Shown in pieces: positions 30,406-63,690 of a DNA stretch of 64,000 bases. The DNA lies in contig JAQFVV010012416.1 in assembly GCA_028023455.1 (NCBI GenBank), forward strand, positions 4,815,594 through 4,879,593. The letters run 5' to 3'. Made by a program: the position numbers and the translations under genes. The notes beneath the pieces are model-generated. The model searched no databases, was not told the DNA's origin, and saw only the letters and a program-made list of their open reading frames with translations. The DNA comes from Epiperipatus broadwayi (lineage: Eukaryota; Onychophora; Udeonychophora; Euonychophora; Peripatidae). Each line of letters opens with the position of its first letter. Position 1 is the stretch's first letter.

Positions 30406-30924
30406 ATATATATATGTCTTAGACTTTATTTATCTGAAATATTTTCAAAAAGCAGATTTTAAGTTGATGTGTTGACTGAACTACAGAACAGGCAATTGTC
30501 AATTAAAATAATGTGAATTGATCTATAATAAAATTTTAACTTTTTATATTAGATTATTATATGAAAACTTTAAATTAATCAAAGCTTTGTTTAAATTATT
30601 ATATGTAAAACAATTCAGATTTAATTTTAAGATTTTTTCTTTTTTGTTTCATTAATTATTGATGTTGGGAAAGGACATAAATAAAGTCCCTTATTTGAGT
30701 TTTACTAATAATTTGCAGGATTGTGGAAGTATTCTTCAATTAAATTATTTTCACGTGTTACTACTATATTATGAGATTTCTTTTGTAAGTTGCAAAAGTA
30801 AAGTACAAATTCGTCTTTGATTTTAAATCCCACAAAAACTACTAAAGATGAAAAGATATGCTTTACACCATTTTAAAAGTCATTTAATTTTCTAAAACTT
30901 TTGTTTGTGCACCAAGAATGTAGC
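30406..30924. other. Intergenic stretch without recognised content
   Basis: AT-rich DNA between the satellite and an LTR; nothing was recognised. Confidence 0.4.
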
Positions 30925-31498
30925 TGTTGTGTTTGGTTAGGCTTACAGGTTCATTTCCAAACCAACAGACACAAAAAGAATTAATATGTACAATTTATTA
31001 GTGCTAAAAATATATACGTTAATTAAACACAAATAAATACAGATGATACAATTGCATGCTGAGATAGTTGAGCCGAGTATAGAACTCACTTCCAGTTAAA
31101 TGATTAGCCTGCCTCATGAGCTCTGGTAAGACTCTTCCAGCTATATATTTAGCTTGCCTCGAGTCGGCTCTAATTCAGACGTAGCAGTTTCCAGTCCAAA
31201 GGTGGACTTGCTTCACTGTGTGGACATCCCGATAATGACTAGAGAAATACCTTTGCTGATGGCAGAGGGTTTAACGGAGAGCATGTTCGTCATTCAGGTT
31301 AACAGAAGTAATTGCTCTCTGCCTTGCCTCCAAAAGGCTGACTATTTAATGGCAGATCCCCTACCTTACTGGAAACATGCAGATTTGGTGTGTGAACCCC
31401 AGTGAATGATTTAATCCCTTTGGATAGCAACTGGGTGCTACTCAATCAGGTAAGAAATCTGGAATAGTCTACTTCCAAAGGCAAGGTCAGATATGACA
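30925..31498 (-). mobile_element. LTR of a Ty3/Gypsy element (3' LTR, minus orientation)
   Basis: 574 bp bounded by TGTTGTG (30925) and ATGACA (31498), i.e. TG...CA. On the minus strand an AATAAATTGTAC polyadenylation-like site lies near 30990. A purine-rich tract (minus-strand GGCAGGGGGTG, 31499-31509) abuts the LTR start, as expected for the polypurine tract before a 3' LTR. It is similar over its length to the solo LTR at 43305-43892. Confidence 0.85.
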
Positions 31499-32550
31499 CC
31501 CCCTGCCTAAAATTAGCCCTGGAGGACTGTCATTGAGATGTGCTGGATGATGTATTGTCTGCTTGGTTGGTTTCTCCAGTTGATTGCTGTTCCTGTCTTC
31601 ATCTTCTTCACTTGATGAACTTGTTTCTGGTTGTCTGCTGCTGTTTTGATTTTGCTGCTCTTCTCTGCTTGAGGTACTTATCTCAGGTTGACCACTGCTT
31701 TTATTAGCTCCTGATGTGTGGTTGAGTCTTAGCTGGTTGTTGACGGTGATGATGATGACCATCTTCTGCTTGCACAACAACAGTATAAAGACCATTTATT
31801 TGAGTCACCACTGCTGGTATTCATTTTGTGGACCTGTAATACATAGACATAGTACTTGTGTCCCTATTTGAAGTTTTTTTTATCTTCTTGTTCAAGTTTG
31901 GCATCAGATTTTAGGGTTGAGAACATAAATTCTTAAGGGTCTGTTGAATAACAGTTCTGCAAGAGTCTTCCCTGTTACTGTGCTCAGAGTGGAGTGGTGT
32001 GCTAGCAGAGTCCTGGCAATTCTAGTATTCCAACTTCCTGTATCCATTTTTGTTATCAGCTTTTTAGCTTATTATATCAATCTTTCCATCTGGCCATTAC
32101 TTTTAGGATGGAATGGAGGGCTGTTCACGAGTTCGATGTTTTGTTAGTACAGAAAGTTTTGAATGCACCAGATGAAAAAGCTGTGCCATTGTCAGTCACT
32201 AGTGTTTTAGGAAGACCATGTGTGTCAAATAGCCTTCTCAGGGCTTCTATCATGGCTGTGGAGTGAAGTGATGGTACCTCCACAACCTCTAGCCACTTGG
32301 AGAATGAATCCACCACTATTAACAGCAGTTTGCCTTTCCATGGAAGTGTGGTCCAGATGGACTCTAGACCAGGGCCCTTCAGATTTGGACCACTAGACTT
32401 TTGTCTTTTTCTGGCATATTCTGATTTGTTTTGCACTGCCAGCAATGGTGGACTTTGGATTCGATGTCAGCATTTAACGTAGGCCCCCCACACATGATTT
32501 TGCCAGCAGCTTCATCCAGACTATCCCTATCCTGTCTATTGAGACAGATC
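31499..32550 (-). mobile_element. Ty3/Gypsy internal remnant: integrase and C-terminal tail
   Basis: The minus strand at 32445-32125 shows the integrase core: IVVDSFSKWLEVVEV with its Asp, and LVTDNGTAFSSGAF with its second Asp. A zinc-binding HHCC remnant (VHHCWQCKTNQ, about 32440) precedes it in another frame. After a frameshift come SNGQMERLI, PLSTVTGKTLAELLF and a Ser/Gln/Glu-rich tail to 31487. Gag, protease, RT and RNase H are missing, so the element is internally deleted. Order and polarity agree with the 3' LTR at 30925-31498. Confidence 0.85.
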
Positions 32551-32660
32551 TGTTGTCTTTGGTTAGGCTTACAGGTTCATTTCCAAACCAACAGACACAA
32601 AAAGAATAACTACTCAGCAATTAAAACAAATGAATAAATACAGATGATACAATTGAATGC
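32551..32660 (-). mobile_element. Truncated second LTR of the same Gypsy element
   Basis: Repeats the first 110 bp of the 30925 LTR (TGTCTTTGGTTAGGCTTACA... to GATACAATTGAATGCTG) and then stops at a T-rich run. It would be the 5' LTR side in minus orientation, brought next to integrase by deletion of gag-pol. Confidence 0.75.
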
Positions 32661-33940
32661 TGGGATAAGTATTTTTTTCTTTTTAAAATAAAAATAAAAG
32701 TATTTTTTTTTGTAAAAAAAAAAAAAGTAAAGATTGATATTTTTTAAAATAGAAGTAAATGATTTCTATCATGTTAAATCTAATTAAATGATTGTTTTCA
32801 CAAACTAGCCCTTGGGGCACTTAAAATAATTTAAAAGGTCAGATAAGAGAATAAAAAGAATTAGCTTGACCAATCCACAGCACGGACCAAAAAAGAGACT
32901 CTAGGATTAGTGATGTCTTGCTCATTGAATCCAAAAATTTGCTGATAAGAGGCTAATAAAAATAAAATAAAAAAAGTTGTTGTCTGAGATGCTGCCTATT
33001 AAGCTATATATGAATGGTAGCTTTATTGCAGATTTCGCAAGGTAGGAATCTGCAATAGATTTAATTTCTTGACAACCAGCTGAGGCCTCCCTATGACAGT
33101 TATGAACTAAAAGGAATGGCAATAGTGGCTTCATTTTAAAAAGGACAAGCAATCTAATAAGTGATCACGAAGATGGACCTCTAAATTGCAGAATCCGGAA
33201 AATATAAACTTTTTTGCTTATCTAATAGGAACTTTTTCTAAATTTGCAATGAGTAACTGAAAATAAGTAATCAATCCGTAAAAAAAAAGTAATATAAATA
33301 AATGGACCCTTATCTGACCAAGAATAGAACTCTAAATCAATTATTAATATTTATTTTATATAAGTTTGCTATTTTAATCATTTCCATTTTTTTTATTAAT
33401 ATGTATTAATTAAATCATTAGAATGTATTTAAATTTAGGTTGAGTGTGGACGGCTATATAGATTTGTTAAGTTTGTTAGTTTAAGGGAGGGTTAATCTTG
33501 GGTTAGTTGTTTCACAGTTAAATTGGGTTAGTGTATTGGATATATTGGTGTAATTAGTAAATGTAGTGTGAAGTTCCACAATGTGCAGGATCATGTATAT
33601 GCCGTACTTGGGCAAATAAGTCCCATTTCTTAATGACCATCGGAAGCAGACGTATTCCTTGCCCCTTGGATCAACCCTTTAGCCTATAGAATGGGATAGT
33701 AAGATGGCAAAAAGGACTGCAATCCCTTCCTATTGATTTTTTGTTCTTCTTGCCAGACAGATGTAACATTCCTGTACTGGACGAGAGACAATTTCTTCTC
33801 TATAACCATGCTGTTCAGATGTGCATTCCTGACAATATGGTATTGTGCTGTCGTATTCATGCTGCATTGAATACATCGATATATCAGATTGGCGTTGGTT
33901 TGACTGTGAACATTTGGCCGAAGGTTAAATAAGGGCTATA
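32661..33940. other. Intergenic stretch, partly higher GC, not identified
   Basis: 32661-33400 is AT-rich with nothing recognised. From about 33560 to 33940 composition is more balanced and resembles transcribed or element-derived DNA, but no frame longer than about 60 codons and no motif could be recognised. Confidence 0.35.
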
Positions 33941-34182
33941 AAACAATACTAATAAGCATGAAGAACAGGGATCGACTCCTTGTGCCAGAGCGTCTCTTTG
34001 TAGACACATGGGCACAGATTATCATTTGTGACGATGAGACGATATCTCAGACTACTGCGCTAAATGTTGTGATGACGCCACACAGATTGGTTGCAAAACT
34101 TTGAACTTCTATATGAAACTCTTGTAATTACCAAATGTGGCTACCTGACATTGTAAATTTTTTTCTTAATAAAAAAAAAAAA
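33941..34182 (+). mobile_element. Poly(A)-tailed retroposon flanked by a 10-bp target duplication
   Basis: About 240 bp ending in AATAAA overlapping a run of A. It is flanked by AAGGGCTATA at 33931-33940 and 34183-34192. Inside, one frame reads RDRLLVPERLFVDTW and ends VMTPHRLVAKL-stop, which I cannot identify. The A-tail with a target duplication is the mark of LINE-mediated insertion. It may be the 3' end of a processed mRNA copy or a SINE without a tRNA head. Confidence 0.7.
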
Positions 34183-34192
34183 AAGGGCTATA

Positions 34193-34429
34193 GAATATTT
34201 TCTTTTTCGAACGTATACTCAACATTATAAAACAAACTCTTATTAAAATCCATCTGTGCGGACTGTTTAAAAGAATAATTTAAATTTAAAAATTAATATT
34301 AAAATATAAACAAGATAAATTTTATTCCTCAATTTTAAATATTTATATGTATGTCAATAAATCGTTTGTGTGTGTTAATACTGGCAGTTTATAAATCTAT
34401 GCGTCTCCATGAGCTAGTGGCATAGACTG
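34193..34429. other. Short AT-rich spacer
   Basis: No recognised feature. Confidence 0.3.
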
Positions 34430-34600
34430 ACGGTCGGAATAAAATATATATGTAAAAGTTAGATCTTAACAGCGCGTATCTGCCTACTATATAATTTTCC
34501 CAGGTTCAAATAGCCTGGTGGCGCCCTGCACGGCAGATACGGTAAGATTCCACTACCCCGACCGTTGTAATATTAATAAACCTCCTTTTGCAAAAAAAAC
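34430..34600 (+). repeat. Structured tRNA-like element with nested stems
   Basis: Three nested perfect stems: ACGGTCGG 34430-34437 with CCGACCGT 34558-34565; GTATCTGCC 34476-34484 with GGCAGATAC 34532-34540; CCAGG 34500-34504 with CCTGG 34514-34518, the last enclosing a T-arm-like TTCAAATAG. Upstream GAGCTAGTGGCATAGA looks like an A box. AATAAA and an A run follow (34575-34600). It is probably a SINE with a tRNA-like head, or another folded RNA. It is more GC-rich than its surroundings. Confidence 0.5.
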
Positions 34601-34924
34601 CCCAACACATTGCTTTGCTTAAATTACAATTTTTATTTCAAATATAATAATTTGTATAATGTACTTTAAAAACAAATATACAATGTAATTTTTTTTGTTC
34701 ATCTTTGTTTCTACTTTGATGATGATGATCACATTACAAAGCACCTTTTAAAATGTACATATAACTTAAAATTGTACATTTACTGTGAAAAAACAAAACA
34801 AAATACATTACTTACAAAATTCAACATCAGTTGTACACAGGTTTTTTTTTTGATTTGATGAACTATACTTATTAATAGTTGGTCACAATAAAGTTTCAGA
34901 GTTAAATTAATTAAATGTGTATTA

Positions 34925-35240
34925 AATCTTGGAGAGTTAGAAAAAAGGAGACGAAAAAGCTGTGAGGTTAAAGGATAATTTGGAGAAGGGTAAATTGGGA
35001 GAATAACATTGACAATGTAGAAATGTTGAAGCGAGTAAATGAAAAACTATTATAATTATGGTATGGAAAAGAAATTAAATGAGGGAAGTACTTCTAATGA
35101 GAAATAGATATATTAGAAAATATTGTAGGGGAGGAGTAAACCAAAAAAAGATAAGAGAAAAATGAATTAGATCTAGGAAGAGAAAGACTTGGAGAATGTA
35201 GTTTGCTTTGAGAGATATCTTTGGCAGATGATTCACGATG
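34925..35240 (+). mobile_element. LINE C-terminal relic
   Basis: Broken plus-strand frames give NWENNIDNVEMLKRVNEK and RKYCRGGVNQKKI, then RSRKRKTWRM, similar to the EVL-RVNE... RGR-R-SW tail of some non-LTR elements. Short and heavily decayed. Confidence 0.4.
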
Positions 35241-38204
35241 ATAATGATATGTACATTTCAAAAAAATTACATAGAAGTTAATGATGTGAGATTAAAAAAA
35301 AAAAAGAAAATCACTTTTAAACTTCAAAGCTTGATAAAAATTGGGAATAAAGAAACTTCTTCAAGTATAATAAATATCAACTTTTCAAAAATTATAAAAC
35401 AGTAATACAGAAAATGTAATTAGTAATAGTCAATTGGATATTATTTATGTAAATTATTTTAATAATTTCTTTTTTGTTTTCAACTTATAACAAAGTTGGA
35501 AAATTATTTTTGTATTATTGATCTATATATCATTACAAATATCCTTTTTACCTCTTATTCTAGTGTTCATTTTCTTATAATTATCTTCTTAAATATCATT
35601 TAATACTTTCTTTCTTTTTTTCAGTTTTTTGATCATTTAAGTTTATTCTAGCATACTTCTTATTAGTCATTTATCTTACAATTTTTACTTATTTTTTTGC
35701 AAGGTGAATCAATCTGGTGATAAGGGAGCATCAAAAAACCATAGTGTTCTGCCCTGACAAATTTTATACAAATTGAATATGCTCCCAATCTCCATTTATA
35801 AATTTATACACAACTTAACTTAGTAAGTAAGAAAATCTTAAAGAATAATGAACTTGAATAAAAAACATTTAAGAATATTACTTTTAGATTCAGTATCTTT
35901 GCTTTTCATTATATCCTTTTTAAAATATATTTGTAACTATGAAATTATGAGCAAGCTAATTATTTACACATCCATTGATAATTTGTAGACTGTTACATAC
36001 GCTGAAATTATCCTATCAATCAGCAACTTGTTAAAAACTATCTGCAAATGAAAAGTCACATAAGTGTAAAATTAAGTAGATTATTTTTTAATTCTAATAA
36101 CCAACACCAGGATATCTTGTTAGGAAGAAGTAATATGAGGAAGTAACATAAAACTTGAGGGATCATATTGTAAACTTTATTAGCAGTTACTTCATGTTAA
36201 TTTTTTTAATAAGTTGCTTAGATGTGTATAAAAACTCCTCTAGACCAATCCTTTTTTGCAAATTCAAAGGGTAATCACAATGTTTTTAATGCTTAGAATG
36301 CTACATGTAGTAATTATGCGACAATACCACTTTACCCCTCATTATACACCTGTGTTTTTAAAGCATTGCATGTTATTGAAAATTTATGTATTAATTTGAT
36401 ATCTGTAATTCTGATATATTAAATTTATTTTTAACAATAATGTAAAGGTGTTAAAAATACACCTTTTTATATTGACATATCACCTTTATTAATTTCTGAT
36501 AATCCCTCCCCCTGCTTTATTAATGTAAATACTAAATAGTAACAATCCTGTAACTAATAATCATATTATGCTGTTAAACATTTTACTATTATGATAAGAA
36601 AATAATAGTAATAATAAAAGAAATGATTGATTTCTCCCTTCTATTTCCTGTCTGTCTAAATACAATTCATTAACATTTTGCATTATAGTGTATTCCTTAA
36701 AATTTACCATTAAAATATATGTCTTTTTTAACAAATAATTATAACAACTTGATTTTGAAAAAAGTTGAGTCAAAATTATTTTTTTAATATTTTTTTTAAA
36801 AAATGTCAAATCATACAGTATATTATAAATATAAGCAGTTGGACTGAAATAAAAACAAAATGGAAAAATCAGAGCAATTAGGTTTATTATTTTACTTAAA
36901 TGTATTTTGCTTCAAATTTATTTTGAAATGTATGTATATTTTAATTTATTTAGTGTATTTACTTTTACTTAAAATGTATATATTCAAGATTAAATTAAAA
37001 AAAAAAATATTAAATGAACTCTAATATCAATGTTATAATAATACAATCTGCAAATTATAAAAATTCAAAGTGATTTATGACTTTGTCCAGATGGTGGAAA
37101 TTGCGAAATTATGATCTTTCTTTTTAAATTCATATGTTGAGTTTTACGCAAAATAGTATTAGGATTGTGATGTAAAGATTAGAGTATAATACTTCCCCAC
37201 CTAAGCCGAGCCTTAAAAGCCACTGGAAAAAAGACATAGAAAAAACAATATCTGTTGCATATTGCTACTGGAATTAACTAATATGTATGAAGATATAAAG
37301 TTCATAGATTATATTTTAGACATTTAGCATTTGAAGCAAGTAGTGACTTTCAATTCTTTCAGACCCAGTATATCTGCTACAATTGCAGATCTAACCAATG
37401 GGAAAACAGCTCAAGTATAATAGTTTGAAGATTTATAAAACTATGCCGATTATTTTACTATGCATGGTACATTATGGCTTTTTCGTGTTATTTAGATTAT
37501 ACTTATATGACTAGTTGCTTTGTAATCTTTGAATATTTATTTAATTAATTGAAGTCTGAAACTTTACGTAATTAATAAAACAATACCAACCAGAGGTAGC
37601 AAGCAGTAAATGGCAGTGTAAGTAGATATATCAAAATGTTTGTAAAATATTCAATAGAGGATGAAATATGAAATATTAAGAAATGAAAACATTCATAAAA
37701 AGTGATCGGATTTGTTTATATATGTACATAAAAAAATGAAAAAGGAGTTAAATATAGAAAATTGACCAAACTAAATTAAAATTTGGTTTTTTAACATTTA
37801 AAGTATAGCTTGTAGAAATGTACTATCTCCGAGCTTTTTGCATATCAATTAATATAAAAGACAAATAAAAATTTCCAAATTTTATAATTAATTTTACCTT
37901 TTTCATTTTTGTCAAGCTCATTTAATATTAATAAAATGGCCAGAGCCTCCCGTTCAGTTGTGGTGTATAATTAGAAGACTGGGGATTTTAAAAACATTTA
38001 GAAGATACTTTGTGATTGTTGAACAATCTGTGTGTACTTTCCATTCAAATATTGCCAGTTTTAAACAGTTTATTATATACGATTTTTATGATAAAAAATT
38101 TAGTTATATCTCATGTATGAGCTATTAAAAATGGCAGACATTCTATAAGCTAACTTTAGCTTAATATTAGTATATTCTTTCTTTTCCTTTTGGTTATTAT
38201 TTGT
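35241..38204. other. AT-rich intergenic stretch without recognised content
   Basis: Only short open frames, microsatellite-like runs and homopolymers; no gene or element could be supported. Confidence 0.45.
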
Positions 38205-38409
38205 AATAAATTAGCAAAATGTTTTTATGTCCGCAGCTGAAAAGATTTTATTTACTTTTTAGATAAAGCTGAGGTTTTATTATTTATTTTTTAGTTGCCT
38301 AACATGTTTTCTGGTTATATCCCACAGTGAAAGTACGCTCAAGTGTATCTAAAAAATAAATAATAAAACGTTTTCAGCTGCGGACATAAAAAAGTTTTGC
38401 TAATTTCTT
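38205..38409. repeat. Palindromic MITE-like element, about 205 bp
   Basis: Arms AAATTAGCAAAA, TTTTTATGTCCGCAGCTGAAAA on the left pair with TTTTCAGCTGCGGACATAAAAA, TTTTGCTAATTT on the right (about 55 bp each, few mismatches), around a 95-bp centre. TTAATATTAG occurs on both sides (38161 and 38411), a possible but distant flanking repeat. No coding capacity. Confidence 0.8.
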
Positions 38410-40760
38410 ATTAATATTAGATAGTATATTTTTTAACATTTATTACTCCAGCTTCAGTTTATTACAGATATTATATTAATATGCACATGCTCATATTAAA
38501 CAACGTACAGAAAATATCATTTGATAGTAACATTAAAAATTTTGTGAGTTTTAATTACAACACTGTAAACTGAGGGCATTGTATAAATTCAAATCATAAT
38601 TTTTGGAATTTGGGATATTTTTTAATGTATATGAATATTTTATTCTTAAACAGTATCATATGTGCAAGTGAATACATATTTATACAAACATTCATATATA
38701 TATATATATATATATAGATGTCCTATATATTACTTTTGGTTTCAGAAATCAGTTGCCCCTTCTATTTTAATACTTAAGAAATTTCACTGAATGCCAGGCT
38801 TAATTTTCCTGCAATTTTAAAAATGAATACTATTTGAAATACCTTTTCCCCTCTAAACATAATCAAGATTCAATTCTTTAAATGCAGAAAAAAAAAAAAA
38901 AAAACAATTTTATATTAATTTATAAAAAATAAAATGGAATAGATCAGATTATATATATATTTAATAGAAAATATATATAATAATTATTCGTGACTTTTTC
39001 AACTTACTTTCAACAACTACATTAGGAACAATATATCATTATATTTACTCTAGAATCGTCTATTTTAAATGTGAGTATATAATGATCTTCAGAAACTATT
39101 CTAGGGATATGGACATAGCACAATCATTTAATGCCCACTGATTATTTAACTTTACAACAGATGTTGCTGAGGTAAATAGAATGACGTATTGCTTCTAATA
39201 ATTATCCATAATTGAACATTTATGGTTTACATTTGGAATGGAAAGAGGGTATGAAGAATCTTACGTTTTTGTCAGTTTTGAAAACTCACAACATTATTCA
39301 TTTTTAAAATGTTTTCTATGACTTCAAACAAAATGTATACATAATCCAAATTAACATATATTCAATTAATATAAGAACTAGATAGATTAATAATAAAGTC
39401 TTAGAACATACACATCTTTTTATCTTTTGTTTATAAATTTATGACTTCGTCTTATATAAGCAAATTATTTCAATAAATTTGGTAATAGCTGTAAATAAAT
39501 TAAAGATAATATAAATTGATAAGAGCTCCTGTAGAATTAATACAAAAAAACAACAACATAATTTTCTACAGAACTAAATTCTTTATTATAAAATTTCTTT
39601 CGGGATAGTATTTTTATGGCAACTATTTTTAAATTTTAGAATATATATGAAAATACAGTTTTCTGATTCGTCTTTTTGTGACATTCTAGCTAGGTCTCTG
39701 GACATGAGATCCAGCCAAAACATTTTGGTACTTCAATAGTAATAACCGCTAATCACAAACATGGTTAAACTAGAAATCAATGTTTATATCTTTTGCCTTT
39801 GAAAAATCTTCTTAATATATATATTTTTACAAATTCAAATTAATGTATGCCATTTTCATTTAATCATCATATAATTCATTACTTACATTACTAACCAAAA
39901 GGTGGAGTTTTTAATTCTTTTTAATAAACTAAAGGAATGTCAGTTATATTATTCATACTTTTATAATTTAATGTTATATAAATAAGAACATTTATTAATT
40001 AAAACTGATTATAAACAACGTTTTATATATATAAAAGCTTAAAACAAATCAAGCCTGGCTTTTCTTTTTTTTTCTACTTTTATAGAAATTTTCACTGGTA
40101 GAGACAGCAGATTTTTACTTTAAAATAAATTCTCAAGATGTCTGCAATCAAATGTAATCTATAATTGTTCTATTATTATGAATACAACATAAGAATTTTT
40201 TTTTTCTTGATATAATTTTGTCTAAAGTAAGTTCTAAATAAAAGTAAAAATAAATGCTAACATTTATTTGAATGAACAAGAATGCAATTTTTATATTAGA
40301 AAAATTCTGAAAAATATTTTAAATAAATTTTTCTCCTATCCTTAAGTAAAATGAGTTTACTTTTTTTTGTTATTTTATAAATATTAATATTTCTATTTTC
40401 ATCTTTTGAAAAGATATTCAAAATTGTCAGAAGGTGATTTTTGAATAAGACAGTCTGTTATTTCTGTTCTAACTCCATGATTAGATTAGTACTAACGGAT
40501 CCCCTAAATTCACATCTACTTTATAGCTTTTAAAGACGATTTTGGGATTTTGGTTTTGAACAATAATCTCTTGAGCATCATCTTAAAGTTTAATATATCC
40601 ACATTAACAAAATTTCATTTCTTTTATAAAATGTGAGGCAATATACAGTCAGGATATTAAACAAAAATATTTTATAGGTAGAAAGCTCTCTTGTGCAGTT
40701 TCAACAAATTGTATAAAATTGTCTGTACTAATTACAAGTGAATGACCAGAAAATAAATAA
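38410..40760. other. AT-rich stretch downstream of the KCP-like stop
   Basis: Contains an (AT)n run near 38695-38715 and a long A run near 38887. The 3' UTR of the KCP-like gene must lie at its right end, but I could not fix a polyadenylation site. Confidence 0.4.
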
Positions 40761-61413
<20,653 letters not shown>

Positions 61414-62022
61414 CTTTATAAAAAAAAAAATTAAGTTTATTAGACTAATTATTTTTTAATTAGAAAAAAGAAAAAAAACAACTTGGAACACTACAATGTA
61501 AATATCAACCTAAGATTGATTATAATAAGGATATATTTTTTAAAATGTATTGAATAACCACCCATTCTTTTAAAATCATATGAATAAAAAAGATACAATA
61601 AAAGACAAATGACCTCCAAGATGAATTTTGTGCTGAACCAGCACTCATCAATTGGCTCAGACCATCTCTCTAGTTTAATAAATGATAATCATTACTGTAC
61701 ATATCAAGAGTGGATGATGTAAAAGTTGTAGGTGGAGTAAGTTTGACATTCAAAAATCAAAATGTAATAATAATTTGTACCATCGTATCTTCTCAATAAT
61801 GGCTATTTCATAGTTATATTTTTTTATATCATCATTAAACTTTATATTTATGAAATTTCAGAAAAAAATTTGATTCATCCAAATTATATATTCTCATATT
61901 TTTTCTTTCTGTCATACATAATCTTGTCTCAGCAGAAAATTTAATGATGAATATCTGCATGCTTCTTCCTACTATTACAGTCTAGAAATATATATTTTCT
62001 GTTTTATAACACATAGATCTGC
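61414..62022. other. KCP intron stretch without recognised content
   Basis: AT-rich DNA upstream (minus strand) of the VWC exon. The missing first half of that VWC domain was not found here. Confidence 0.4.
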
Positions 62023-62500
62023 TGTGTTCCTGACTACGACCGGGTGACCACCAACCAAAATATACAATTAACTCAACAGACAACAACACACATATATATT
62101 TAGTAATAACAATTTATTAACAATTTAATGAATTACTGCTCGGATCTTCAACATAAATATAAAGTCTGCACTTGAGTGAGCCTAATTCACAAGTTAACTA
62201 CGGAATAACAATGTTTATACAGTTTAGGTAAACTATTATTCACTTTACCTTCACTAACGTCAATAGTCTTCATAACAACTCTCGATGAGCCTCTTGGGGC
62301 ATTTCCAAATAGTAATAAGACTAAGACAGTCCGCTAAAAGTCTTAATCGGCTTGTTGACTTACAGGAGCCAAGATCTTGGGAATGAAGTCCTCCGATGAT
62401 GATCTTCACTGTTCTTCAACTTGTGGACACAAATGCCAGTAGCAGCTACCACAGAAAAAGTGCACAGTCCTTTTTCTTTAGCTTTTTATATCCCCCCTCT
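62023..62500 (-). mobile_element. Probable solo LTR of a second LTR family
   Basis: A block of more balanced composition that starts TGTGTTCCTGAC and, read on the minus strand, has a TATA-like GATATAAAAAGC near 62490, a 3' AATAAATTG near 62113 and ends AGGAACACA. That order (promoter, then poly(A) signal) is what an LTR would have. No internal coding region or clear target duplication, so the call is tentative. Confidence 0.5.
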
Positions 62501-62570
62501 TCTTTTATTTTATCTTATCTTTTCTGGAGTAATTAGATTTAGCGTTTGTTATCGTACAAATAAATTTCTC

Positions 62571-62742
62571 TTAGGAATTTATTTCCATATAAGGTGCGTT
62601 TTAAGATCTATACAATTAATTAGTTTCTTAGAGATTTATTTCCATATACTCTAAGTTTTAAGATCTATACAATTAATTAATTTTTTAGGAATTTATTTAC
62701 ATATAAGGTACGTTTTAAACTCTATACAATTAATTAATATAT
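62571..62742. repeat. Three tandem units of about 57 bp
   Basis: TTAGGAATTTATTTCCATAT...CTATACAATTAATTA recurs three times starting near 62571, 62627 and 62685, with a few substitutions each. Confidence 0.8.
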
Positions 62743-63564
62743 ACATGTCTCTATTATTAAATGAAGATTTCTTTCATCGATTTATTTAGTACCATTCTGA
62801 ATTTTATAAAATATTAATTACATATTTTGCAGACCAATTTGGTTATTTTTTTCATTTGGCGGTTCATGTCCATTTCTGTTTGAAAAATTCTCAATATACA
62901 TAATAATGTAAAAAATTTTTAAGGAAAACTCAAACAAATGTATCTATGGAATTTTCAATTTTTAACTGTTTTCCATTTCTAGAATTTAAGTATCCCATAC
63001 CAATTTTAAAACATTATTTGATTTTATCAAAAGCTTTCTTTAATCCATATAAAAGTCCCCTACTTTTTGATCATAAACCTGAATTATTAACATTTGATAC
63101 CTTCCACTCATTAATTTTACCACTCTAACTAATATATCTTCAATTTCTAAAATATTATTGTTCCATTTTTTTTTTTACAATAAATCTCACTCTATTTGTA
63201 TTTCTAATATTTGTGATTTTATCATAAAGGATGTATGCATTTAAAAAAAACAATTGTTTTCCCTTCTTTTTTCTAACTTTACAAAGTTTGATAAGGCCCC
63301 ATTCAATATTAGATAGTGAGTTTAATTATATAATCTTGATCCAGAATTGCAGTTAGGCAGACAAAGTTCACTATTGGATAGCAGTTTAGATCCATAATTC
63401 ACTTGGCATCCTCTGTCTCGAGTTACTATCTATAGTTTGAGTAGACAGCTTTATAGGTTTTAAAATGATTTGTAAGTGATCAGTATAAAAAACATCAATC
63501 ACACTATCACATTTATACATCTTACTCTCAAGAAAATCTAACCATTATCTCAGAAACTGCTGAC
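62743..63564. other. KCP intron stretch without recognised content
   Basis: AT-rich; nothing recognised. Plus-strand open frames here lack family motifs. Confidence 0.4.
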
Positions 63565-63690
63565 ACAGATGCAAAACTCTCCATACAGTAGCGCCACTCA
63601 GTGCAAGCCAGAGTAATAAATGGAGGGAGAATTTTGCATCTGTGTTAACAGTTTGTGTAAACATAAAGATTTGTGATGATCTCAGAAACT
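63565..63690. mobile_element. GTAGTGCCACCC-family palindromic element (copy 6, diverged)
   Basis: GTAGCGCCACTCAGTGCAAG near 63587 matches the arm of copies 1-5. The outer arms CAGAAACTGCTGACACAGATG, CAAAACTCTCC and GGAGAATTTTGCATCTGTG, AACAGTTTGTG pair around it, extending the inverted ends outwards. The core is deleted. Confidence 0.6.

Noticed and set aside
31487-31795. Independent Ser/Glu-rich protein gene
   Set aside because: It is the C-terminal tail of the Gypsy polyprotein, directly after the integrase and before the polypurine tract.
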